Shown here piece by piece: positions 56,475 through 64,000 of a stretch of 64,000 nt of DNA. Positions within the stretch are counted from its first letter, which is position 1. The number at the start of each line of letters is the position of its first letter. Made by a program: the position numbers and the translations under genes. The DNA comes from Platycnemis pennipes (taxonomy: Eukaryota > Arthropoda > Insecta > Odonata > Platycnemididae). The notes beneath the pieces are model-generated. The model was not told the origin of the DNA. It saw only the letters and a list, made by a program, of their open reading frames with translations, and did no database searches. The stretch covers positions 113,187,163-113,251,162 of the forward strand of contig OW121856.1 in NCBI GenBank assembly GCA_933228895.1, given 5' to 3'.

Positions 56475-57690
56475 TTAAACAATGAAGGCTTAGACGCTAA
56501 TCGATTATGACTCTTTACATGTGATTTTTTCGCTAATTCACGTAAAAATCGCGAAAAAGACGAAATTTCGTTTTATTTCCCGATTTCGCGATATTTCGGG
56601 TTGTTTCGCGTTAAACAATGAAGGCTTAGACTCTAATCGATTATGACTCTTTACATGTGATTTGTTCGCTAATTCACGTAAAAATCGCGAAAAAGACGAA
56701 ATTTCGTTTTATTTCCCGATTTCGCGATATTTCGGGTTGTTTCGCGTTAAACAATGAAGGCTTAGACTCTAATCGATTATGACTCTTTACATGTGATTTG
56801 TTCGCTAATTCACGTAAAAATCGCGAAAAAGACGAAATTTCGTTTTATTTCCCGATTTCGCGATATTTCGGGTTGTTTCGCGTTAAACAATGAAGGCTTA
56901 GACTCTAATTGATTATGACTCTTTACATGTGATTTGTTCGCTAATTCACGTAAAAATCGCGAAAAAGACGAAATTTCGTTTTATTTCCCGATTTCGCGAT
57001 ATTTCGGGTTGTTTCGCGTTAAACAATGAAGGCTTAGACTCTAATCGATTATGACTCTTTACATGTGATTTGTTCGCTAATTCACGTAAAAATCGCGAAA
57101 AAGACGAAATTTCGTTTTATTTCCCGATTTCGCGATATTTCGGGTTGTTTCGCGTTAAACAATGAAGGCTTAGACTCTAATCGATTATGACTCTTTACAT
57201 GTGATTTGTTCGCTAATTCACGTAAAAATCGCGAAAAAGACGAAATTTCGTTTTATTTCCCGATTTCGCGATATTTCGGGTTGTTTCGCGTTAAACAATG
57301 AAGGCTTAGACTCTAATCGATTATGACTCTTTACATGTGATTTGTTCGCTAATTCACGTAAAAATCGCGAAAAAGACGAAATTTCGTTTTATTTCCCGAT
57401 TTCGCGATATTTCGGGTTGTTTCGCGTTAAACAATGAAGGCTTAGACTCTAATTGATTATGACTCTTTACATGTGATTTTTTCGCTAATTCACGTAAAAA
57501 TCGCGAAAAAGACGAAATTTCGTTTTATTTCCCGATTTCGCGATATTTCGGGTTGTTTCGCGTTAAACAATGAAGGCTTAGACTCTAATCGATTATGACT
57601 CTTTACATGTGATTTTTTCGCTAATTCACGTAAAAATCGCGAAAAATACGAAATTTCGTTCTATTTCCCGATTTCGCGATATTTCCCGAT
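56475..57690 (+). repeat. 136-bp tandem satellite, nine units
   Basis: The phrase TTAAACAATGAAGGCTTAGA starts at 56475, 56611, 56747, 56883, 57019, 57155, 57291, 57427 and 57563, exactly 136 bases apart. Units are almost identical; the first differs slightly (GACGCTAATC) and the last merges into the hAT right end. Each unit contains TTCGCTAATTCACGTAAAAA and CCGATTTCGCGATATTTCGG. The related hAT at 22314-23294 has a single unit, so the array arose by local amplification. Confidence 0.97.
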
Positions 57691-57736
57691 TTCGCGATAT
57701 CGCGTCTCGCGAATTTCACGGATCTCTACAAATTAC

Positions 57737-58975
57737 TATCACCGTGCTTATAAGCTGGGGTCACCTTTGTGTATTTGAGGCTGTCTGGAAAATTACCTGA
57801 CTTGAAGCATGAGTTTATGACTATAGTAAGAGGGTATGCTATACAGTGGACGTGATTAAGTTACTAGAAAGACCAAATATATCCTTACTATTGGAGTTAT
57901 TAAAGGCTTTTACAGCTCTAATTATTTCTAACTGGGCAGTTTCCTTCCACTGAAAGGGGATGCAGTTGGTATAGAAGTTCTGAAGGGGTTGGATAGAAGT
58001 TACAGGTACCAGCAAAGTATGTTTTCCACAGAATTGATAAATGATGCATTGAGAACATCAGCCTCGAGTGGGACAACCTTGTGGCCAGTCGTCAAACCAG
58101 TTTCCCTCTTAATGACTGACCAAGCTGCCTTACATTTGTTAGTGGCATTAGCTATGAAATTATTATGGGAGTTACATTTAGCCATGTTCAGTTCATCATG
58201 ATATTCCTTTTTAAGTTTAATGTACTGGTTTTTAAGATCATCGGTGCACTCGGTCTTAAAAAGTTTATAAGCATTTTTTAAAGCCTTCCTCATTTCCATG
58301 TGCCTATTGGTGAACCATTTTTGCTGTGGGAGTTTCTTAAGTGGAATTTGAATTAGTTTTTGGGGAAAAGTGTGCTCAAATGACAAGATAAAATGTTCAA
58401 AGAAAGCTGTGAAATTTCTTTCTCCTACTATCTCCTACTATCCTACGACTATCTCCTGGTTCAAACAGGGAGTCCCAATCAGTTGTACTCCGAAGATCTT
58501 TGAATGTTTCAAGTTGGTGAGGAGTTAATTGCCTTTATTAGCTTAGTTTTGGGGGTTTACCTCATTGGGTCACCCCCAACTTTGATGCTAGTGGACATTG
58601 ATATAGCACAATGGTCTGACAGCATTGGATCAAAGACACTAATCTGAAATTTTTTACATTTAGGCCAGTGATTACATTGTCAAGGCAAGCTAGCTTCCTT
58701 GTAGGTTCATAGTTAGCACAATACAAATTAAAAGACCTAAGGAGAACACTTAGCTGCAGGCTGTTCTTTGATTGGCAGCTCACGTCAACATTTAAATCAG
58801 TACCAATGACAATTTTTGTGTTGAATTTCTGAAAGTGGCACAGTACTCTTTCCAGTCATTCACAGAATATATCAAAATCACCATTGGGTGAGCGATAAAT
58901 CGAGGCAACAATCATTTCCAGGTCCCTGAGATACACGACCGCCACTTCAAAATGCAGTTCTATACAAAACTGTAC
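57737..58975 (-). pseudogene. LINE linker and endonuclease end (upstream half of the split LINE)
   Basis: Minus-strand reading gives the endonuclease end at about 58562-58975 (EVAVVYLRDLEMIVASIYRS, then DVSCQSKNSLQLSVLLRSFN, TRKLACLDNVIT). The pre-RT linker follows at 58000-58386 (KLKKEYHDELNMAKCNSHNN, KCKAAWSVIKRET), and an RT-0/1 block ends FPDSLKYTKVTPAYKHGDSN just before the hAT. The order continues in 52455-53734 across the hAT. There are several stops; dead. Spanning the 4-kb insertion, the two halves are one element. Confidence 0.82.
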
Positions 58976-59009
58976 CACATAAATCGCTTTGACTTAAGCC
59001 TTGAAAAAG

Positions 59010-59175
59010 ACTCTCGGACCACCTTGACTGGACAGTGCATGTATCTGAGCTAGTTAAGAAGCTATCAGTTGGGGTCTTTGTGATTCGCAAACTCTCTGCA
59101 ACTGCTTCTATTGCTATACTGAAACAACTTTACCATGCCAAAGTTCATTCGTATATGTCTTATGGAATCATGTGG
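59010..59175 (+). pseudogene. LINE reverse-transcriptase thumb fragment
   Basis: The + strand reads LDWTVHVSELVKKLSVGVFV, then IRKLSATASIAILKQLYHAK and VHSYMSYGIMW, the thumb region (LxWxxHVxxLxxKLxxxxFxLRxL ... SYGIxxWG) of CR1/Jockey-type LINEs. It opposes the LINE on its left. Only about 55 codons remain. Confidence 0.8.
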
Positions 59176-59416
59176 GAATACGTCATGTGGAATCATGGAA
59201 TGTATGGAATGAACGTTAATGAAGACATGTAGAACAAGTTGTAAAGGATTTGAAAGTGAAGAGTTGTGTTGATATGAAGGGGTCAGCTGATATGAGAATT
59301 GAGGGGAGAGCTGCATTAATCCAATATTGTTGACCCATAGACAATAGGTTTTACAATGTCATGTGTTTGTGTCTCTTTGTACGCATTGAAGAGCAATATT
59401 TCTGGATGTTTTTCAG
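59176..59416. other. Intron before exon 59417
   Basis: This is the unique sequence before the acceptor TCTGGATGTTTTTCAG. Nothing else is recognised. Confidence 0.45.
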
Positions 59417-59536
59417 TTTGTGGTGAACGATGAGAGCGCTGCTGTGAGGAGAAATGCTGTCCTCTCTAAGAGTCCACTGGTGAAGAATTATGTTTTTGAT
59501 GTCAAGGATGAACTTTGGTGTGAGGTGGCGCTCAGT
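59417..59536 (+). CDS. POLR1A: POLR1A exon: conserved block after the acidic insert
   Basis: Bounded by TTTTTCAG and GTGAGT, in phase 0 on both sides (40 codons). It reads FVVNDESAAVRRNAVLSKSP then LVKNYVFDVKDELWCEVALS. The pattern YxxDxxxxLWCxV is the RPA1 segment that follows the acidic loop, just before the KINFDxSS-like region. This is the strongest single match to RPA1 together with the next exon. Two of the three flanking introns are dominated by TEs; the one to the right (1.55 kb) is the shortest here. Confidence 0.88.
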
Positions 59537-59779
59537 GTGAGTCCTCCCCCCCCCCCACCCGTAGACTCTGAACCCTAGAAAAAGTGTCATATGTGAATTT
59601 TATCCTGTCTGCAATAGAGGCTGTTTTGAGCTCATTTTCGGACTTTTTATTTTTTAAATTTAGTCACAAACTATTTTACTCCTAATATTGTTGACATAAT
59701 TTCCAATGAATGACTTCCCATTTTCCATTCAGGTGAATTGAGTTGATGAAGGTGTCTCAGGTTTCCATCTGGATGAGTG

Positions 59780-59828
59780 GCTCCATGTCCAACGTTTCAA
59801 CAATGTACTCTGCCATCGTCGTCAGGGT
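59780..59828 (-). ncRNA. Hammerhead-like motif, PLE end (7)
   Basis: Minus strand: ACC, CUGACGA (59819-59825), an ACGAUG/CAUUGU stem, two extra U, GAAAC (59794-59798), ACGU, U and GGAC. The core is present, but the two extra U before GAAAC and only two base pairs of stem I (CC/GG) make activity doubtful. The following phrase GGACATGGAGCCACTC recurs in + orientation at 60638-60653. A 21-base G run at 59969-59989 lies on the side where PLE coding would be. Confidence 0.5.
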
Positions 59829-60117
59829 AATGAGTGCTGTTTGGGAAAAGTAGGCAGGCTGACGTGCATTCTGGGTGTGGAGCCCAGCTGAGAGCCTAGT
59901 CTCCTTTTCGTGGCCTCGGCAGACTAGAGAGTACCTTGCCACATATTGGGATATTCAAGGAGGGAGAAGGGGGGGGGGGGGGGGGGGGAAGTGGGGAGTA
60001 GTGGTATGGGGTGGGTCCACCTCAGCAGCAGCACTTGGAAACCAATCCTGAATTTCACCATTAGTGAAGCGTGGGGAATCAGGTTGCAGCTGGGATCCAG
60101 TCCCAGGATAAATAATC

Positions 60118-60534
60118 GTCGTCAGAGGCTTTTGGGTGCAGCTGCGTATAACACGTTGTCGGTGAGCGAGCTTTTGCGGCCATTGCAGGATGCATCATCA
60201 GGCAATGATAAAATATATTGGAAAAGTTGATGTCTTATATATCTCCATACCTCCCCCCTTTTACTGTGGAGTAGTGGGGAGTGAATGACGTGAGAAGATG
60301 GCCACCACTTAGCCCTGTCCTTGGGGAGTCGGTGAACTTTCCCTCCCCCTCACAGTGCCAACGGGTGTGTCGTTGTTGTTAATTCTTTAAAAAAGGGGGA
60401 GGTATGGAGATATATAAGACATCAACTTTTCCAATATATTTTATCATTGCCTGATGATGCGTCCTGCAATGGCCGCGAAAGCTCGCTCACCGACAACGCG
60501 TTATACGCAGCTGCACCCGAAAGCCTCTGACGAC
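60118..60534. repeat. 145-bp inverted repeat with PLE-end motifs in each arm
   Basis: The left arm 60118-60262 and the right arm 60389-60534 are reverse complements (about 145 bp, a few differences) around a 126-base spacer. On the + strand the right arm carries CCTGATGATGCG, then CCGCGAAAGCTCGCTC, and further on CCTCTGACGACAATGG with GCGAAAAC: two CUGANGA ... GAAA pairs. In the left arm (minus strand) the first GAAA reads CAAAA. The transcript could fold into a long double strand. Confidence 0.8.
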
Positions 60535-60589
60535 AATGGATTTTGCTGCGAAAACCTACGTTCCCAGGATAAATAAGTCGGCCAACATA

Positions 60590-60905
60590 TCCTGATGGGT
60601 ACCCTGAGGCCGACAGCTGAGGAAGTTGTCGAATCTTTGGACATGGAGCCACTCGTCTGGATGGACACCCGAGAGATATGGCTGAGCAATACTGCACAAT
60701 ATGTTGTCTGTGGCATGCACTTGATATTGCGATGTGATGTGAAAACAGCTGCTGCAGATGCAATATTTAGAAAAGCAATATCATGATATCAACTGATATC
60801 ACAATATTCCCAGTTTATATTGTGAATCTGATGCTTCAACACTTTAGTGATATCAAGATGATATCACAGTTCATTGTTCAGCACAGCATATCACTCAGCC
60901 CTACT
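60590..60905. other. Decayed PLE end and possible small palindromic MITE
   Basis: At 60620-60700 + strand sequence (GTCGAATCTTTGGACATGGA, GCCACTCG) repeats the inverted block at 59750-59800. From about 60677 to 60902, ATGGCTGAGCAATACTGCACA and the reversed right side AGGGCTGAGTGATATGCTGTG suggest a small hAT-like MITE rich in TGATATCA, but no duplication was found. Confidence 0.4.
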
Positions 60906-61085
60906 GACAGACCTTGATCAAATAATTTCCAGTGTTTATCCAAATCAGAAATGTCAAATTGAAAGCAGGCTGTGGGAAGGGGTTGTGGGATATCAGTTGT
61001 TGAGTTTAAAACAGTTTGTGGTGGAACTGGTATTCTTTGAGAAATGTGTGATGTGGTAGCCTCTGTAATTTCATTTTTCCTTCAG

Positions 61086-61247
61086 TTTCCTGTGAACTAT
61101 AAGAAGATCGACGTGGCATCAATTGTGAAAGACACCGCTCGCAGGTGTGTGGTTCAGGAGGTGCCAGGGATCAAGATGGCAATCACGTACCCCAACCCCT
61201 GCAATCCTGAGAGCCTGATGCTGAAGACAGATGGCATTAATCTCCTG
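61086..61247 (+). CDS. POLR1A: POLR1A exon: conserved C-terminal domain segment
   Basis: The acceptor TTTCCTTCAG precedes a 54-codon phase-0 exon ending at the donor GTATTA. It reads FPVNYKKIDVASIVKDTARR, then CVVQEVPGIKMAITYPNP and ESLMLKTDGINLL. It lines up with RPA1 sequence of the type INFDxSSLV..A..AV...KGI.R......LVLNTEGINL. The next residues (PELFKYA-like) should begin a downstream exon, which I do not see before 64000. The donor GTATTA is weaker than the others in this gene. Confidence 0.88.
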
Positions 61248-64000
61248 GTATTACTTTCCATTGTTTTCTCAGAATGTAGCATGTTTCATTCTGTAACCTA
61301 GTAGAGTCAAATCTCGCTCATAATGGACACTTCCAAGTAGTGGACCCCCACTAAAAGCAGACAGTTCTTCAATCCCCGGGAACAGAACATGGAGGATTAT
61401 GGAGAACTAACACCTCCACGAAACTCAATAACAGAGGCGGACACATAAGGTGACCTTATTCCTTCCATTACCTCCATTAACGGATGCAAACTACGAGCTA
61501 TCTTGTGAACATTTCTTTTCCCCCGAACTAAAACAGTATTTCTTGAAGCAAATCTGTGCAGTGGAATCTTGATGAACACATTTTGTACCTGAAGACCGTT
61601 AGTCATCAGAAATGTTTGTAAGCCAAAACATTTTAAAATATAAAAATAAGTGGTTTACGTAAAAGTTTTTTGTCTAACAGAAATTCAAAAGACATTATGA
61701 AATTCGTTAAACCTTACTATGAAACTGGTTACAATTGACTGAAACTCAACCCTTCCTCCAGAATTTGAAGCCTTTTCTTCTTTCCATTCTTTTCTCTCAG
61801 GTCAGCCTAATGACTTCCGTCACGTCTGTATACTTGCTACATCCAAACTGGCACACAACAAATTCCTCTGCAACAGTCGTTAGCAGAGGGGTAGTTGCAT
61901 CATTGGAGCATGTATTGTCCAACTTCAGGTTCTAGTGCTTTCACCATTCTCTGCACTCTTTTGTAGCACTAGGATAAATATGGTCTCTTGGAAGCCCTGC
62001 GGTATCATTCCTCCCACTTGAGTGTGTCTTTATCGTAGACTGTTAACTCATGCTAATGCCTTCTCTTTGTTGCATCAAGTGATTAAATCATTAATCCTAA
62101 ATCAAATTTGCAGAGCCTCATTTATTTTAAATGCAGCTGGACTCTAGCTTGTGACCCATCCCAGCATGTACGCTTCACTAACAATCCCTCCTCATTTTGT
62201 CAACACATCACTGTGGTAATTTCAACTCTGTGGCAATAAACATGAGGAAAAATAAACGCATAAAAGTGATTTCAGTTATCCCAATGAAGACCCAGAACTT
62301 GACATGTGGCATCTTTTTGTAAGTTTGGTATCACTGCTTCCAAGAGCCTTATTTGCCACCCATAGCTGCCATAAGTGCTGAAACCATTTGGATCTCGGCA
62401 TTGCATCTCGAATGTTGTTTTTTTGTACCATTTTCCTCTTGAATTCCCTTTGCTCCCAGATAGCTTCCGGGACATAGAAATTAGACCGGGAATAGAAATT
62501 TAAAGTACTGTGCTGTTAATGTGAAGCGTGTGTATGTATGATACTAAGGTACCACGTTTGTTTTCTTATGCTTTTTATTCTCATGACCCTCGTGACGAAG
62601 TCGTCAAAGTTTTCCGTTGAGAAAGAATTACTTATTTCGTTATAATGTTACGATTCAATTGCCCTGGTTTCTATTATTTTTCCCTGTAAGAGAAATAATG
62701 GGAATAAGTTCCAATGTTTTCGTAAATATTACCAGGGCAGATGTTTAATTGAAATCTATCCCGTTGAACAAGTTTTCATTTTAGTTTTATGATTTCTGAA
62801 TTCACTGATGCATACAATTTTGGGTGAATGCATCGGTAATTCTCGGCAATAGTATTTCACGGGAGTTACCTCCGTTTGCTCTAAATTCTCCAGATGGCAG
62901 CACTGGTACGAGACACGATGATCAGCGCAACTGTCGGAGGCATTTGCTTCTGTAAATAAATACTTGCTGCAACTAATTTTCGAGAGATAACTGAATGTGA
63001 ATATTAGGAATGGTCTGGAATAGGTAGGTAATTACGAAAGAAATATTTTTGACCGCTGAAGAATGCCATATTTCGGCGAATCTTTACAACTTTCCTCACC
63101 AAAGTACCAGGTAACACTTGAAGAGTTCAGCAAAGTATAAATTTTTGTTTTGGAAGATTTAATTCGCAAAATGCAATTGCAGTTGTGCACGAAAACAGCT
63201 CTTCTACCTGTTTCTAATGGCATGGTAATGAAAGAAAAAGGGTAGCGCTGTGCGAGTCTCGACTTTACAAAATTCGAGCGAGATAAAAGTACTGCTCAAA
63301 TCTCACTCGATTTCGATCTCAATACACTCGAAAACAAGTCTCGAGGTTGTCTCGAGATCTCTGTCGTGGTTGACGTCATTTTCAGAGCCTTGGTTTATAA
63401 TGCGACGTAGTAAATTAATATTTATTCCCTTACTTTTGCATGATTATTTCGTTATTTCATGCCATAAAATGTCGAGAAATCTCTTAGTCTTCGACTTGAG
63501 AAGTTAGGAGAGCCTAGGCATCAGCGTAGGACCTAACCAAGTCCCTGCTCTATTTCGTGATCGGAGGCGTAGTGACGTGATGTAACAAATGATGCATAAA
63601 ATAGGCACGTATGAACGTACGCTACTTCTAGCACTAGCATACACTCATTAAGTTGAAACAAGATACAGAAAAATCCAGTTATAACACGGGTCGAGGGGGA
63701 CGGAGCGGAGCGGTTTACACCCACGTTATCGGCCTCCCGCGTTATTAACAGAAACTTCGTGAGAAACAGTAAAGAAAACCTATAAAACTAAATTTATGAC
63801 TAATTTATTTGCGGAATACAATTTAAAATGATGTTTTATGGTTTAAATGCTCACCGTACTTTAACGGTAAAATATTCTGATATTTCTTTTGCCGTGGTAG
63901 TTGATAGTATTTCTTTGTCACATAAGTCTTAACGTTTTGCAAGTGTGATGGATGAAGATGATCACAATCGCTCTGTATCTCCATCCAATTCATCAGTTCA
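61248..64000. other. Intron downstream, mostly unique sequence
   Basis: At 61303-61345 AGAGTCAAATCTCGCTCATA resembles a pogo/mariner-type end, and GTGCGAGTCTCGACTTTAC with CTCGAGATCTC blocks at 63250-63365 resembles the repeat-rich end of a hAT element; neither has a partner with a target duplication. No further POLR1A exon, RNA gene or transposase was recognised. Open frames are all under 90 codons. Confidence 0.4.

Larger units (their letters stand above)
53743..57728. mobile_element. hAT element (3986 bp) carrying a nested element and a satellite
   Basis: The ends TAGAGGTCCGTGAAA (53743-53757) and, reversed, TAGAGATCCGTGAAA (57714-57728) match at 14 of 15 positions. A perfect 8-bp target duplication CAAATTAC is at 53735-53742 and 57729-57736. 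It is a second member of the family at 22314-23294 (981 bp). The extra 3 kb comes from a 1.9-kb insertion (54213-56131) and expansion of a 136-bp unit (56475-57690). It sits in the RT domain of a LINE. No hAT transposase is encoded. Confidence 0.93.
52253..58975 (-). mobile_element. CR1/Jockey-type LINE, split by a 4-kb hAT
   Basis: The 3' end lies at the (TAA)n tail at 52253-52265. The minus strand runs upstream through the RT (52455-53734), is broken by the hAT at 53743-57728, then continues through the linker (57737-58386) and the endonuclease end (58562-58975, with IVASIYRSPNGDFDIF and KLACLDNVITGLNVK). The 5' end near 58975 is cut. CR1-clade features are the endonuclease motif LDNxI and a short microsatellite-like tail. 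The target copy is decayed but better preserved than the other LINEs here. Confidence 0.85.
7133..61247 (+). other. POLR1A gene body (3' part), six exons seen
   Basis: Six + strand exons read as one continuous frame of about 754 bases encoding the C-terminal third of RNA polymerase I subunit RPA1, the catalytic large subunit that transcribes rRNA in the nucleolus. Introns measure about 13.4, 18.5, 10.0, 9.8 and 1.5 kb, and all use GT-AG with consistent phases. The upstream exons (clamp, active site) and the final exons (sequence after LKTDGINLL) are not in the window. Almost all intron sequence is transposon-derived. Identification rests on my recall of RPA1 sequence and its acidic insert; a protein alignment would confirm it. 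Confidence 0.82.

Noticed and set aside
56475..57690. CRISPR-like regular array
   Set aside because: The units are contiguous 136-bp repeats without variable spacers, inside a hAT transposon in eukaryotic DNA.
61735..61935. Candidate next POLR1A exon after a pyrimidine-rich CTCTCAG acceptor near 61800
   Set aside because: The translation (SVTSVYLLHPNWHTTNSSAT) does not resemble the expected PELFKYA-type RPA1 sequence, and the frame stops at 61935.

Overview
This is eukaryotic nuclear DNA, most likely from an arthropod with a large, transposon-filled genome, probably an insect. No order can be named. The evidence is short GT-AG exons separated by introns of 1.5 to 18.5 kb, and a dense mix of piggyBac, hAT, pogo/Tigger, Penelope-like (PLE) and CR1/Jockey-type LINE relics plus tRNA-derived SINEs. 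Nothing looks bacterial or plasmid-like.

One host gene runs through the whole window on the + strand: the 3' part of POLR1A (RPA1), the largest subunit of RNA polymerase I. Six exons can be placed at 7133-7291, 20719-20854, 39377-39473, 49501-49580, 59417-59536 and 61086-61247. All splice phases agree (2, 0, 1, 0, 0) and no stop falls in the joined frame. The first exon holds conserved RPB1 domain 5 sequence. The next three encode the low-complexity acidic insert typical of RPA1. The last two return to conserved sequence (a YVFDVKDELWCEV stretch, then a segment ending LKTDGINLL). The 5' exons and the last exons lie outside the window.

Everything else is intron, and the introns are made of mobile elements. 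0-7 kb: two piggyBac transposase relics and dispersed repeats. 7.3-20.7 kb: several hAT elements, a third piggyBac relic, a non-autonomous TTAA element studded with a 20-bp palindrome, three pogo/Tigger relics, and two PLE copies. 20.9-39.4 kb: hAT elements, a CR1-like LINE split by a hAT insertion, a PLE whose RT has an inverted duplication, four hammerhead-ribozyme-like PLE ends, and a 2.8-kb DNA element with 640-bp terminal inverted repeats. 39.5-49.5 kb: mostly unique AT-rich DNA, with a piggyBac relic, a small hAT, a LINE, a SINE and a PLE. 49.6-59.4 kb: the second palindrome-bearing TTAA element, then a four-level nest in which a LINE is split by a 4-kb hAT, which carries both an ISL2EU-like THAP element and a nine-copy 136-bp satellite. 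59.5-64 kb: more PLE-type hairpins, then mostly unique DNA.

No gene system works here beyond POLR1A. All transposase and reverse-transcriptase genes are visibly broken. The most notable content is structural: repeated hammerhead-like motifs at PLE 3' ends, a satellite caught forming inside a hAT element, insertions whose target-site duplications date them, and the long-TIR element of unassigned superfamily.
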